A stretch of 51,702 bases of DNA from Desulfurellaceae bacterium (GTDB lineage: Bacteria > Campylobacterota_A > Desulfurellia > Desulfurellales > Hippeaceae): positions 1 to 51,702 of the forward strand of contig WFYS01000082.1 in NCBI GenBank assembly GCA_015490005.1, written 5' to 3'. Position numbers and translations under genes: made by a program. The notes below the pieces were generated by a model that saw only the letters and a list, made by a program, of their open reading frames with translations, searched no databases and was not told the origin of the DNA. Positions 10,101 to 18,808 of the stretch are shown one piece after another. The first letter of the stretch is position 1. The number at the start of each line of letters is the position of its first letter.

Positions 10101-10290
10101 TTCAAGCCGAGGCATAATGATTGAGTTTTACGTGGATGCTACTATAGATACGGATAAATTAGTAAAAGTTGTAAATGAAAAAAAAGGTAGATTTTTATCT
10201 GAAACTACAGTATTTTTTGGTCTTTTGGGGAAAAGTTTGAAGCAGATACATGCAAGCCTACTCGAAATTTTTTCTAGGATTTCAAAATAA
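7183..10290 (+). CDS. mfd: transcription-repair coupling factor
   Basis: Mfd displaces RNA polymerase stalled at lesions and recruits UvrA. The 1035-residue protein is somewhat short for the family (E. coli 1148). The sequence shows an N-terminal UvrB-like region, the RNAP-interacting CarD-like domain (FRDGDRVVHKRYGIALF, near 380-440), Walker A GDVSFGKTE, the DEEHRFG box, SATPIPRTLNMSL, and a helicase C domain with QLRGRVGRG followed by the TRCF C-terminal domain. The usual GDVGFGKT has Ser in place of the third Gly, which still fits Walker A. It is the last gene of the + strand run and starts by ATGA overlap with rlpA. Confidence 0.97.
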   Translation: MNVSAFSYKLTKSEGKKFIVLRDNIEIDKLVLAVEFFKKLFGKRGFICPFYSYEIPPHSSIKPASYIISGRLASIYRLLNEDENVVFVTNLSALLQPVMKEEAFVDRLINIKVGDDWNFDNLIKRLVEAYYERVDHVEDVGEFAKRGYVFDVFVPFYEKPLRIEFFDTEVDSIRLFYLENYRTFQEIKEATILPAKEYSYDNDELGYVLLKDKTYIDRYNLDGFKKYTVVDEQDLQAAYRLISFYKEDRLFNSKENIESLLSQCESMGELFKIGKLFPDTYSIGEKIKKIADMSKFFRIVIACGSSIRVEHVSKFLKEKNIDHKKPNGNPLTLTPGVYLSDGYLFDGIMDERNRFAVVTFSDLFGKRELFIPRTKRKLNRSVSFRDGDRVVHKRYGIALFNGLKRLKIDDSEEDYFELEYEGGDKIYLPVYNAEQLSEYNGSEPLSSLRNNKWAKAQELAKKSIKKILTELVGTYAKRHLVKRKPYDVNLYEIKEFEAMFEYDETYDQLKAIEDIKQDMSKDAPMDRLVCGDVSFGKTEVAMRAIAISVFNFRQAVFMVPTTLLSLQHFKTLKERFANFPVKIALLNRFTTKKEKEIILDGLKNGEIDVLVSTHSVYSDKIEFKNLGLVVIDEEHRFGVKVKEHLKSRYPSVDMLYMSATPIPRTLNMSLNGIMDISVIKTPPLERKPIETIISKRKSHVIRDAILRELSRNGRVYFVHNSIDNIEDVKRELDNLLPFARKSVVHAKMPKSKIKSVFESFNKSEIDILVSTSIIESGLDIKSVDTIIIDNADRFGLSDLYQLRGRVGRGDRVSYAYLLYEKKLTENAVKRLRYMSEFIERGSGFNLALKDMELRGYGNLLGKDQSGKIKSLGYNVYISLIEEAICEMKNQPVERDVEIKHAFDAYVPDDFAKSEGKVEIYKRLSQVKTREELEQLKREFQGRFGDIPSTVENLFMIVDLKILSKSVYIKKLNLSSRGIMIEFYVDATIDTDKLVKVVNEKKGRFLSETTVFFGLLGKSLKQIHASLLEIFSRISK

Positions 10291-10312
10291 AAATAGCGCC
10301 GCTTTGCGGCGC
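10283..10312 (-). terminator. rho-independent terminator (minus strand)
   Basis: A perfect 7-bp hairpin GCGCCGC-AAA-GCGGCGC (10312-10296 on the minus strand) is followed by TATTTTTATTTTG. On the plus strand the hairpin lacks a T tract. It therefore ends the small RNA or the long envelope operon rather than mfd. Confidence 0.85.
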
Positions 10313-10394
10313 CGTGTTCAACAGGGCTCTCTCGGGCGAGAGAACAGGGGGGAGGCCCCACCTAAGGGGGAGTGAGGCAACAACCTTTGTTTAC
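10286..10394 (-). ncRNA. candidate small structured RNA, unknown family
   Basis: Positions 10296-10380 are about 68 percent GC in an otherwise AT-rich region, which in such genomes usually marks structured RNA. On the minus strand a promoter (TTGCAA, 16 nt, TAAAAT) lies just upstream and a 7-bp GC hairpin followed by a T tract ends the unit, giving an RNA of about 109 nt. It can form CCCC/GGGG and UCUCUC/GAGAGA hairpins before the terminator. The size resembles small SRP RNA, but the conserved GGAAGGxAGCA loop is not seen, and I do not recognise 6S, tmRNA or RNase P. It follows waaA by about 50 nt, so it could also be a stable 3' UTR product. Confidence 0.6.
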
Positions 10395-10400
10395 AGCTCA

Positions 10401-10428
10401 ATTTTACATTATTTTATCATAATTGCAA
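10401..10428 (-). promoter_or_regulatory. promoter for candidate small RNA
   Basis: Read on the minus strand, TTGCAA (10428-10423) and TAAAAT (10406-10401) are separated by 16 nt, a good sigma-70 pair. Transcription would begin near 10394. It lies between the waaA stop and the GC-rich island. Confidence 0.55.
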
Positions 10429-10446
10429 GTAAAAAATTATCTATGT

Positions 10447-11646
10447 TTAACTTGTTTTTAGTATATTAATTGTATTAGATAGATGACAATTTAATATAGA
10501 GGATAAGGCGTTAAAGAAAACTTTGGGATTCGCTGTGTTTTTTGTTTTAACTAGTTCATTTAATTTACTTAGGTTGTTTTTATCACTAATTTGATGAATT
10601 AAATTGTATTTTTTTAAAAGTACAACTTCATCTTTAAAGCTTTCCATGTATGGCCCACAGATGGTTAAATTGTTATAAAAAACTGGTTCTATAGGATTGT
10701 GGCCCTTTAAGCTCTCATGAAAGCTACCTCCAATGATAGATATATTTGAAAACGAATAGATTTTTTCTAACTCACCCATCGTATCGAGAATTAATATAGA
10801 TTTTGCAATCTTATTATCACTCCTTTTTACGTAAGACACTTTATTGCTATTTAGATAGCTTTCAAAAAACCTGAGGTCTTCAAGGTGGCGAGGAGCTAAA
10901 ATTATAAAGAAGTCATTTTTAAGTTTAGATATTATTTCTAAAGTAATATCCAACTCTTCTTTATGGAAACTTGCGAGTGTTAAGATTGGTTTGCTTGTTT
11001 CTATTGAGAAGGTCTCTTTTGATGCGAGTTTTTTACTTTTTTTGTTAAATACGCAGGACTTTATGTTGCCGCATACTATGACTTTGTCGTTGAAGTATTT
11101 ATATCTTTTTGCATCAGTTTTTGATTTTGCTATGATTAGGTCAAAGCTTCCTATGGTTTTTTTAAATAAAAAACCAAACTTTTTGTAGGATTTAAAGCTA
11201 TTCTCTGACATCCTTGCGTTGAAGAGTATTGTCTTTGTGTTGTTTTTTTTAAGTGTATGAATATAGGAAGGCCAGATTTCGGTTTCGAAAAACAGTGCAA
11301 TTTTTGGTGGATTTGATAGCACTCTTTTATGCATGAAAATTAAATCCATAGGCATAATAAATGTGTCTTTTTTATCTGAAAATTTATGTGCTGTGTCAGT
11401 AAATACGCTAATCACAGCTTCAGATTGTAATTCGTTTTCAAACTCATTTAAAAGAGAAAGAACGGTTTTAATTTCACCAAAGCTAGATGCATGAATAAGA
11501 AAGTAGTTGCTTTTGTTTATGGGTTTTGGAAAGAATCTGTCCAAAAGGTGGTATCTATACCTTTTGTTTGTTGCGGCTTTAATCAATAAAAACGGTAAAA
11601 AAATCAATAAAAGTAGTGTTAATAGTAAGTTATATACTACTATCAT
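10447..11646 (-). CDS. waaA: 3-deoxy-D-manno-octulosonic acid transferase
   Basis: WaaA (KdtA, family GT30) transfers Kdo from CMP-Kdo to lipid IVA at the inner-membrane face. The 399-residue protein has one N-terminal membrane anchor (about 5-25), the family's IHASSFGEIK segment and the signature FFETEIWPSYI, plus a C-terminal GHNPIEPVFYN segment. It is last in the lipid A run and overlaps msbA by 17 nt. The number of Kdo residues added cannot be read from sequence. Confidence 0.95.
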   Translation of the reverse strand: MIVVYNLLLTLLLLIFLPFLLIKAATNKRYRYHLLDRFFPKPINKSNYFLIHASSFGEIKTVLSLLNEFENELQSEAVISVFTDTAHKFSDKKDTFIMPMDLIFMHKRVLSNPPKIALFFETEIWPSYIHTLKKNNTKTILFNARMSENSFKSYKKFGFLFKKTIGSFDLIIAKSKTDAKRYKYFNDKVIVCGNIKSCVFNKKSKKLASKETFSIETSKPILTLASFHKEELDITLEIISKLKNDFFIILAPRHLEDLRFFESYLNSNKVSYVKRSDNKIAKSILILDTMGELEKIYSFSNISIIGGSFHESLKGHNPIEPVFYNNLTICGPYMESFKDEVVLLKKYNLIHQISDKNNLSKLNELVKTKNTANPKVFFNALSSILNCHLSNTINILKTS

Positions 11647-13369
11647 CGGCCACTTGGATTTTGTAAAGTTTTCTGTAGTATTCGCAACGTTCTAACAGTT
11701 CCTCATGTTTGCCTTGGTCAACTATCATGCCATTTTTCATGACCACGATTTTATTTGCGTTTACGGCTGTTGATATTCTATGTGCTGCCATGATTACAGT
11801 TCTATTTTTCATTAGGTTGTTCAAAGCCTTTTGGACAATTTGTTCACTCTCTAAATCAAGTGCACTTGTTGCCTCATCGAGTATTAATATATCTGGATTT
11901 TTAACTAACGCCCTTGCTATAGCGATTCTTTGGCGTTCTCCACCAGATAGGATAACACCCTGCTCTCCGAGGTTTGTATCATAGCCGTTTTTTAGTTTCA
12001 TTATAAAGTCATGAGCATAAGCATCTTTTGCTACTTTTATTATCTCTTCCATAGAAAGATTGTCTTTTCCATATGCTATGTTTTCTTTCACTGTTTTTGC
12101 AAATAGCAGAACCCTTTGAGATACAATGGCTATTTTCCTCCTTAAACTCTTAAGGTCAAATTCCTTTAAGTCTATGTTGTCAATCGTTATCTGCCCCTCT
12201 GTTGGGTCGTAGAATCTCGGTATAAGCTCTAAAATTGTACTTTTGCCTCCTCCGCTTTCACCGACCAAAGCCACGATAGATTTTGCCTGTATAGTTAAAT
12301 TTATATCTCTTAATACACTTTTGTTCTTGTCATCTTCGTATGAGAAATACACGTGCTCAAAGTCTATTTTGTCTTTAACACCAGTAAATTTTATATTGCC
12401 AGAATACTTCTCTTTTTCCGCATCTATTATGCTAAATATACGTTCTACTGACGCAAGAGAAGTGTTTATCTCGTTGTTTGCTTTTGCTATAGTTCTAAAA
12501 GGTCTATATAGCATAAACAATGCTGCCAAAAATGAGAAAAAACCTCCAACTGTTAATAATCCTTTAAAAACTATATATCCGCCTATCCAAATAAGTAAAG
12601 CAACACCGATGGAACCTATAAACTCCATAAGAGGGCTTGTTGCCTCATCTATCTTTATGGCTTCTAATTTGATGTTTAGCAGGTCATTGCTTTTTTTCTC
12701 AAATTCGCAAGCTTCCTGTTTTTCAGTAGAAAAAGCCTTTATTAGTCTCAAGTTTGTAAGTGCTTCCTGCATTTTTGTAGTGAGTTCGGCTATGGATACC
12801 TGCCTTTTTCTTCCTAATTTTTTCATCTTTCTGCCGATGTAAACGACGGGATATGCAGCCATAGGAAACACCAAAATAGCGACAAGTGCCAGCATCCAAT
12901 TATTTACAAAGAGTACCACTGCAAGGCCGATAACTTTAAAAGATTCACGAACGGTATTTGGAATGATGTTTGCAATGCTGTTTTGCACCTGTTCTGTATC
13001 GTTTAACAATCTTGAAGTTAAATCTCCGCTGTGGGTTATATCAAAATATTTGGTAGGCATATGAAGAATATTCTCAAATAGTTGAGTTCTAATGTCGAAT
13101 AGAATTTTTTCTGCTATGTAGTGGGTTTGGTATCCTTGAAGATATGTAAAAAGACCTTTGAAGAAGTACGTAAGTACTATGGCAATAGGCAGTAGTATAA
13201 GCATATGCTTGTTTTTATGTATAAAAATATCGTCTAATGCAGGTTTTATTAGATACGCTACAAGAGCTGATAGTGCACCAACACCGACCATGCAAACAAA
13301 TGAGAATAGCAATCTTTTCCAGTATGGCTTTAAGTAAGCCATCATTCTTTCAATTATTTTTTTATTCAT
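11630..13369 (-). CDS. msbA: lipid A export ABC transporter, MsbA type
   Basis: A 579-residue half-transporter with six N-terminal membrane helices (about 15-300) fused to one ATPase domain. Walker A is GESGGGKST, the signature is LSGGERQRIAIARAL and Walker B is ILILDEATSALD. MsbA dimers flip lipid A-core across the inner membrane. The place between lpxK and waaA supports that role over a drug exporter. It overlaps both neighbours by a few bases. Confidence 0.94.
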   Translation of the reverse strand: MNKKIIERMMAYLKPYWKRLLFSFVCMVGVGALSALVAYLIKPALDDIFIHKNKHMLILLPIAIVLTYFFKGLFTYLQGYQTHYIAEKILFDIRTQLFENILHMPTKYFDITHSGDLTSRLLNDTEQVQNSIANIIPNTVRESFKVIGLAVVLFVNNWMLALVAILVFPMAAYPVVYIGRKMKKLGRKRQVSIAELTTKMQEALTNLRLIKAFSTEKQEACEFEKKSNDLLNIKLEAIKIDEATSPLMEFIGSIGVALLIWIGGYIVFKGLLTVGGFFSFLAALFMLYRPFRTIAKANNEINTSLASVERIFSIIDAEKEKYSGNIKFTGVKDKIDFEHVYFSYEDDKNKSVLRDINLTIQAKSIVALVGESGGGKSTILELIPRFYDPTEGQITIDNIDLKEFDLKSLRRKIAIVSQRVLLFAKTVKENIAYGKDNLSMEEIIKVAKDAYAHDFIMKLKNGYDTNLGEQGVILSGGERQRIAIARALVKNPDILILDEATSALDLESEQIVQKALNNLMKNRTVIMAAHRISTAVNANKIVVMKNGMIVDQGKHEELLERCEYYRKLYKIQVADDSSI

Positions 13370-14354
13370 TCACAAATCCTTCTAAAAAGTCTTTTAAATT
13401 TTCTATGTTTAGTTCTATATTAACATATAAAATTCCGTTTTCACTCTCCAATTTAACAAAATCTTTTAATGTTGTTATTAAAAAATCTGCGTCAAGAGCG
13501 TTTTTTTCTTTTTTTAGTTGCTCTATTTCTTCATGCGTATAGAAATGATGATCTTCGAAGGCTACGAATTTTTTTACAGTTATGCCTAAGCTGTCAAGAG
13601 TATGTTTAAAACCTTCAGGGTTTCCCAATCCACAGAAGGCTAAAGCCGTTTTGTCTTGCACATCCACCTTTTCACCGTTTTTGTTCAATACCCCAACGGC
13701 TTCCATTTTAACATCTATACAATCTAGGGGTTCTTTTGGTTGTTCTAAAGCTGTCCCTTTATCTATGCAAACTGTTAAGTTGCATAATTTTAGAGATCTT
13801 TTTGAGTCTCTCAACATGCCAGCAGGCAGGTATAATCCATCGCCAAAGGGTTTATGCTTGTCTAGAACACAAATTTCCAAATCTTTTTTTATACTTCTTT
13901 TATGTAGGGCGTCGTCTAGTATTATAAACTTAGATTTTAGGCCTAATGCCAACTCTATTGCGGCTTCCCTCTTTTTAGATGCTATGACGTTTACATCTAC
14001 CTTTTTTGCTATCATATATGGTTCATCGCTGATATTTGGTGGTTTTTTAAATATGCTCCCATCTACAGAAACCAGATGAACCTGCTTGTCTTTTAGAGGG
14101 TAGTTGTTTGTTATTACCGTTGTTTTTCCTCGAGTTTTAAAAAATTTAGCAAGCTCAATCACAAAGGGTGTTTTCCCAACCCCACCGGCCACAATGTTTC
14201 CAACACTTATAATTTTTGCATCTTCAAACACTTTTTTTGGTTTTTTAGAATAATAAGTGTCCCTTAAGAATAAAAAAGCTCCATAAGCGAGTGATAGTGG
14301 CAGTAATACTGGTTTCAGTTTCTTCTGTAATTTTTTAATCTCATCCGGATTCAT
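13362..14354 (-). CDS. lpxK: tetraacyldisaccharide 4'-kinase
   Basis: LpxK phosphorylates the 4' position of the tetraacyldisaccharide to form lipid IVA. The 330-residue protein carries the P-loop GNIVAGGVGKTPF (about 52-64), the LDDALHKR segment (family DDGxQHxx) and the C-terminal TTLKDFVKL segment where the family has TxKDxVK. A single N-terminal membrane-associated stretch (LPLSLAYGAFLFL) is visible. The usual DDGFQH is DDALHK here, a mild divergence. Confidence 0.94.
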   Translation of the reverse strand: MNPDEIKKLQKKLKPVLLPLSLAYGAFLFLRDTYYSKKPKKVFEDAKIISVGNIVAGGVGKTPFVIELAKFFKTRGKTTVITNNYPLKDKQVHLVSVDGSIFKKPPNISDEPYMIAKKVDVNVIASKKREAAIELALGLKSKFIILDDALHKRSIKKDLEICVLDKHKPFGDGLYLPAGMLRDSKRSLKLCNLTVCIDKGTALEQPKEPLDCIDVKMEAVGVLNKNGEKVDVQDKTALAFCGLGNPEGFKHTLDSLGITVKKFVAFEDHHFYTHEEIEQLKKEKNALDADFLITTLKDFVKLESENGILYVNIELNIENLKDFLEGFVNE

Positions 14355-14925
14355 TTAAAGATTCTTCTAACTCCTTTGTTTTTTTATTAAACTCTGATTT
14401 TTTGTTGACGTGGATGGGTTTCTTGTAAATAAACGTAATTTTGGAAAACGGTTTTGGTATAATAAATTTATCCCAACTGTTGAGTCTGTAATAAGACGAA
14501 AATTTACCAATAACAGGATAGATTGGCTTTTTTGAAAGATATGCTAACTCAATAACGCCTTTTTTTGCCTTTCTTCTTGGTCCCTTAGGGCCATCAGGAG
14601 TTATACCTATGCTTATACCATTTTTTATCGCCTTCAACATCTGCATGAATGCTTTTTGTGGGTTTCTGTGGCTTGAGCCACCAATGGTTCCTAAGCCGAA
14701 GTATTTTATCGTATAGCTGGCTAGCAACCCATCTCTGTGGGTTGATATTAAAATATTCATTTTTCTGTTTCTATCGTGGGCAAATGGTAAAAATAGGATA
14801 ATCTCATGCCAAAAGGCGAATATCGATGGCTCACGTTCTATAGGTTGCTCGTATTCTACTTCTATTTTGCATAATTTTGCATATATTTTTATCAACATGT
14901 AAAGTAAAAAAGCCTTTAACTTCAC
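14341..14925 (-). CDS. DUF374 lysophospholipid-type acyltransferase
   Basis: A 194-residue LPLAT-superfamily protein of the DUF374 type. Visible motifs are FWHEIILFLPF, ISTHRDG (the HX4D-like region) and ITPDGPKGPRRKAKKG, the characteristic block of this family. Members sit in lipid A operons of bacteria lacking classical LpxL, and a late lipid A acyltransferase role is plausible by context (inference). It overlaps lpxK (14 nt) and lpxB (4 nt). Confidence 0.88.
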   Translation of the reverse strand: MKLKAFLLYMLIKIYAKLCKIEVEYEQPIEREPSIFAFWHEIILFLPFAHDRNRKMNILISTHRDGLLASYTIKYFGLGTIGGSSHRNPQKAFMQMLKAIKNGISIGITPDGPKGPRRKAKKGVIELAYLSKKPIYPVIGKFSSYYRLNSWDKFIIPKPFSKITFIYKKPIHVNKKSEFNKKTKELEESLNESG

Positions 14926-16013
14926 AATATAGATACAATTTTTTTTGCGATTTTTTCAGTTACGGGGTATTCGCCTAGTATATTTTTTAAGCCTTTGAGT
15001 TTTAATTTCATGTTTTCGTACACGGTTGTGTTATTATGGACTTTAAAGAACTCTTCTACTATCTTTTTTTCCGTTGCATCGTTCTGTATAAGCTCTTTTA
15101 CTATTTCTTCGCCAGAAATCAGATTTGGCAATGATATGAAACGCACATTTCTAACGAGAATTTTACCTATTCTATATGTTGAAGGACTGACTTTGTATAC
15201 AACCACCATTGGTAGACCAAACATTGCAGCCTCAAGCGTAGTTGTCCCGCTTTTTAATATACCGAAATAAGCTTTATCCATGTATTCATGCGGATTTTCC
15301 CCTATTTCTATAAAATCATACCTTTTTAGAATTTTCTCTTTTAAACTGCCTGGTAGATGCTTTGGATAAATCCAGACAAACTTAAATTTATTTGTCCTGT
15401 TGTTTATTATCTGCGCCGCTTTAAAAATTACTTCACTGTTTAGTTCTATTTCACTTTTTCTTGATCCGGGCATTAACAAAATAACGTTTTCCTGTTTATG
15501 CTTTCCAATCTTGTCGTGTAGTATATCTACTAATGGGTGCCCTAAGTATGAAACTTTACTTAGGTTGTTAAGTTTAAAAAAAAACCTTTCAAAAGGCAAT
15601 ATGGGGATAATCATGTCTGCATACTTGGCAAGTTGCTTTATTCTGTATTTTCTCCACGCCCAGACTTGAGGTGTTATGTAATAAACAACCTTTTTGCCAA
15701 GTTTCTTTGCATATTTTGCGATTTTTAGGTTAAATTCTGGGAAATCTAGGAGTATAATTAGCTCAATTTCTCTATTTTTTATTGCTTCTTTTGTATTTTT
15801 TAAAATCTTTACGGCTTTTTTTAGAATGGGCAAAGCTTCTTTTGCTCCTATGACAGATATGTCTCTAAAATCTGCTAGTTTTTCTGATTTACTTTCCAAT
15901 ATTGTTGAACAGATAGTAAAAAACTTGAAACTGCCTAGCTTTTTTAGCTCGTCAATCAGTAAAGATGCATAGTTTTCTGAGGACCTTTCTCCCGTTATTA
16001 TGAGGGTATTCAT
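14922..16013 (-). CDS. lpxB: lipid-A-disaccharide synthase
   Basis: LpxB (GT19) condenses UDP-2,3-diacylglucosamine with lipid X to form the lipid A disaccharide. The 363-residue protein shows ITGERSSENY at the N-terminus, LDFPEFNLKIAKYAKK, YYITPQVWAWRKYRI, LLMPGSRKSEI and SGTTTLEAAMFGLPMVVVYK, all diagnostic. It overlaps lpxA upstream and the DUF374 gene downstream by 4 nt each. Confidence 0.97.
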   Translation of the reverse strand: MNTLIITGERSSENYASLLIDELKKLGSFKFFTICSTILESKSEKLADFRDISVIGAKEALPILKKAVKILKNTKEAIKNREIELIILLDFPEFNLKIAKYAKKLGKKVVYYITPQVWAWRKYRIKQLAKYADMIIPILPFERFFFKLNNLSKVSYLGHPLVDILHDKIGKHKQENVILLMPGSRKSEIELNSEVIFKAAQIINNRTNKFKFVWIYPKHLPGSLKEKILKRYDFIEIGENPHEYMDKAYFGILKSGTTTLEAAMFGLPMVVVYKVSPSTYRIGKILVRNVRFISLPNLISGEEIVKELIQNDATEKKIVEEFFKVHNNTTVYENMKLKLKGLKNILGEYPVTEKIAKKIVSIL

Positions 16014-16789
16014 CTATCTCTTACAAATCCTCTGTCTGACTTTTTTAAAAATTCTATCATGTGTATAACGTTCTTTGAGGGGCTATTCTTTAATTTTTCG
16101 TAAGCTTCTTCGAATCTCAATTTACTTTTGAATATGGCTTTGTAGGCCTCTTTCAAATGCTCGATTTCTTCATTTGTAAATCCTGCTCTCTTTAAGCCAA
16201 TTAAATTTAGGCCGTGTAAAGTTGCCCTGTTGCCTGCAGCCAGGCAAAATGGAGCCACATCCTGAGCAATTCCACTCATTCCACCTATCATAGCAAATTT
16301 GCCTATTCTGTTAAACTGGTGTATCGCGGTCATACCGCCTATAACCACATTATCTTCAACAAATACGTGTCCTGCAAATTGAACGGCATTTGCAATGATA
16401 ACGTTGTTGCCCAAAATACAGTCGTGAGCTATGTGAACGTAGGCCATAATGAGGCAATTATTTCCTATTTTTGTAAGACCTCCACCGCCTTTTGTTCCTC
16501 TGTTAATCATGCAAAATTCTCTTATGGTCGTGTTATCTCCAATAATCAGTTCACTAAATTCACCTTTAAACTTTAAGTCTTGAGGTATTGTGCCTAAAAC
16601 GGCTGATGGAAATATCCTGCAGTTTTTACCTATTTTTGTGTATGAAGCAATATGCACATTGGGTTCAATGGTTGTATTATCTCCGATTTTTACGTTACCT
16701 TTTATGTTTACATAGGGGCCAATTCTAACATTTTCTCCCAGTTCAACTTTATCTTCTATTATAGCTGTTGGATGGATATCTGTAGCCAT
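16010..16789 (-). CDS. lpxA: UDP-N-acetylglucosamine O-acyltransferase
   Basis: LpxA carries out the first step of lipid A synthesis, moving an R-3-hydroxyacyl chain from ACP to UDP-GlcNAc. It is 259 residues of left-handed beta-helix hexapeptide repeats with a C-terminal alpha-helical domain. The catalytic His is His122 in VHIAHDC. The gene directly abuts fabZ (start one base after the fabZ stop), an order (lpxD-fabZ-lpxA-lpxB) shared with many proteobacteria. Confidence 0.97.
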   Translation of the reverse strand: MATDIHPTAIIEDKVELGENVRIGPYVNIKGNVKIGDNTTIEPNVHIASYTKIGKNCRIFPSAVLGTIPQDLKFKGEFSELIIGDNTTIREFCMINRGTKGGGGLTKIGNNCLIMAYVHIAHDCILGNNVIIANAVQFAGHVFVEDNVVIGGMTAIHQFNRIGKFAMIGGMSGIAQDVAPFCLAAGNRATLHGLNLIGLKRAGFTNEEIEHLKEAYKAIFKSKLRFEEAYEKLKNSPSKNVIHMIEFLKKSDRGFVRDR

Positions 16790-17254
16790 TTATCCAGTCT
16801 CCCTATCAATTTTTGCTGCCATTGTTGCTTCCGCTACAAGGTTGTCTCCAACAAATGCTTTTCCCTCTATTTTCCACACATCCATTTTATGTTTTAATAT
16901 TTTAACCTCCAAAATCAGTTGGTCGCCCGGAGTCACAGGTCTTTTAAATCTAGCTTTATCTATACCGACGAAGTACACCATTCTTTTTCCACCGATAGAT
17001 TTTTCAAAATCATCTTTATCCATGGATAAAAAGGCTAAAATTCCACCTGCTTGAGCCATAGCTTCTACTATTAAAACCCCTGGCATGACAGAGGCGTTGG
17101 GGAAATGCCCTTGGAAAAAAGGTTCATTAAAAGTTATATTTTTTATCGCCTTTATCCGATTTCCCTTCTCGTAATCTAAAACTTTATCAACCAAAAGGAA
17201 GGGGTATCTGTGAGGGAGTATTTTTTTAATATCTTCAATCGTTAGCATTCTCAA
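16790..17254 (-). CDS. fabZ: 3-hydroxyacyl-ACP dehydratase
   Basis: FabZ dehydrates 3-hydroxyacyl-ACP in fatty acid elongation and so competes with LpxA and LpxD for the same substrates. The 154-residue hot-dog protein has HRYPFLLVD, the catalytic His50 in FFQGHFP and Glu64 in [11 protein letters not shown]. It overlaps the lpxD 3' end by 20 nt. Confidence 0.97.
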   Translation of the reverse strand: MRMLTIEDIKKILPHRYPFLLVDKVLDYEKGNRIKAIKNITFNEPFFQGHFPNASVMPGVLIVEAMAQAGGILAFLSMDKDDFEKSIGGKRMVYFVGIDKARFKRPVTPGDQLILEVKILKHKMDVWKIEGKAFVGDNLVAEATMAAKIDRETG

Positions 17255-18269
17255 TCACCTCTAATCTCTTTTCCAGTTCTTTTATTTTTTTATACATTTC
17301 GTACAGTTTTGGAGTTACTGCCGAGCTTTTGAGCCAGTTTTTATGGTCATATACTGGTATACCGCTGTAGACGCCTGATTTTTTTATGCTTGACCCTACA
17401 CCAGATTTTGCTGTTATTATGACGTTATCTGCTATGGTTAAGTGTCCAGCTATGCCTGTTTGGCCTGCCAAGATTACATTTTTACCCAATTTTGTTGAGC
17501 CGGATATTCCGGCTTGGGCAACCAGTATGGAATTTTCCCCTATCTCTACGTTGTGTCCTATCTGTACGAGATTATCTATCTTTGTGCCCCTTTTTATAAC
17601 TGTACTGTCAAGTGCGGCCCTATCAATCGTAACGCAAGCGCCTATCTCTACGTTATCCTCAATTACAACGTTGCCAATTTGTGGGATTTTTAAATGCTCT
17701 CCATCTTCGGTGTCAGCATAGCCAAACCCGTCACTGCCGATAACGCTACCAGAGTGAATGATAACGTTGTTTCCGATAACGCACTTTTCTCTAATTGTAA
17801 CGTTTGGGTATACGATGCAGTTGTCGCCTATTTTTGTGTTTTCGCCTATGTAAACAAATGGCATTATGTGTGTTTGCTTACCAATTACAGCACCCCTTCC
17901 AATGTAAGCAAAATCCTCAACTCTTGCAGTTTCGTCTATCGTTGCATTTTCACCTAAAAAAGTATTCTTACTTATTGAGGGCTCTGGTGTCCCTGGCAAA
18001 AATAACAATCTTAACACTTTGGCAAAGGCTAGGTATGGATTTTTGCAGATAACTAGGTTTAGAGTCGGGTAATTGTCTGGATTGATTTTATCTGAAACAA
18101 TTACGCACCCAGCTTTTGTTGATTGCAGGTATTTTTCATACTTTGGGTTTGAAAGAAATGCAAGATCTGTAGAAGTTGCCCTATCTATAGGCGAAATATT
18201 TTTCACCTCTATATCGTTTCTTATTATGGGTTTACAACCCAGAAGATTGGCTATTTTCTCTATTTTCAT
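17235..18269 (-). CDS. lpxD: UDP-3-O-acylglucosamine N-acyltransferase
   Basis: LpxD adds the N-linked hydroxyacyl chain, the third step of lipid A synthesis. The 344-residue protein has an N-terminal uridine-binding domain (about 1-100), a long hexapeptide beta-helix (about 100-310) with the [11 protein letters not shown] segment holding the catalytic His, and a C-terminal helix [13 protein letters not shown]. It overlaps skp by 4 nt. Confidence 0.96.
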   Translation of the reverse strand: MKIEKIANLLGCKPIIRNDIEVKNISPIDRATSTDLAFLSNPKYEKYLQSTKAGCVIVSDKINPDNYPTLNLVICKNPYLAFAKVLRLLFLPGTPEPSISKNTFLGENATIDETARVEDFAYIGRGAVIGKQTHIMPFVYIGENTKIGDNCIVYPNVTIREKCVIGNNVIIHSGSVIGSDGFGYADTEDGEHLKIPQIGNVVIEDNVEIGACVTIDRAALDSTVIKRGTKIDNLVQIGHNVEIGENSILVAQAGISGSTKLGKNVILAGQTGIAGHLTIADNVIITAKSGVGSSIKKSGVYSGIPVYDHKNWLKSSAVTPKLYEMYKKIKELEKRLEVIENAND

Positions 18270-18784
18270 TTCTGCTTTGTTGGGTTATTCATAAGTTTAA
18301 CAATTGTTTTCGTTATATCCATTTTATCATTCCAATATATAACATTGCCCTGGCTTGTTTCTAATACAGCGTCTATGCCATGTTTTTTAGCGTAGTCTTT
18401 AATTATGCCGATTGCCTTTGTAAGTATTTTGTTTGTTACACTTATTTCTTTTTGCCTAACTTCTTCAGAAGCTTGTGCTTGGTATTGCTGCAAATCTGCC
18501 ATATCTTTTGAATATTGTTGTCTCAATTTGTCCTTTTCTGCTTTTGAAATTTTCTTGTTATTTAATTTTTTCATTAAGTTTTTAAGATTGCTTTCCTTTC
18601 TTTGAATAACCAACTTTTTTGCATCTATGAGTGTTTTTAACTGTTCTTTTGCTTGAACTCCCATGTTACTTTCTTGCATAACTTTTTTTAGGTTAACAAA
18701 AGCTATTTTTGTTGCAAATGCGTTTGAACTTAAAATAATTAAACCCATTAACACCGTTAAACCTAAAATCGACAATCTTTTCAT
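18266..18784 (-). CDS. skp: OmpH/Skp-family periplasmic chaperone
   Basis: A 172-residue secreted protein with a signal peptide ending SSNAFA before [10 protein letters not shown]. The rest is a long, Lys/Gln-rich coiled coil (about 50-120) like the tentacles of Skp, which holds unfolded outer-membrane proteins in the periplasm. Its place between bamA and lpxD is the classic order. Confidence 0.93.
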   Translation of the reverse strand: MKRLSILGLTVLMGLIILSSNAFATKIAFVNLKKVMQESNMGVQAKEQLKTLIDAKKLVIQRKESNLKNLMKKLNNKKISKAEKDKLRQQYSKDMADLQQYQAQASEEVRQKEISVTNKILTKAIGIIKDYAKKHGIDAVLETSQGNVIYWNDKMDITKTIVKLMNNPTKQK

Positions 18785-18808
18785 AAATCTATCCTCCTAA
18801 ATTTGTTT

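Noticed and set aside
7183-10290. Unusual Ser in the Mfd P loop as evidence of inactivity
   Set aside because: GDVSFGKT still meets the GxxxxGKT pattern, and all other helicase motifs are intact.
10283-10394. Identification of the GC-rich RNA as SRP RNA, 6S RNA or tmRNA
   Set aside because: The SRP GGAAGGxAGCA loop, the large 6S bubble and the tmRNA tRNA-like ends were looked for and not seen.
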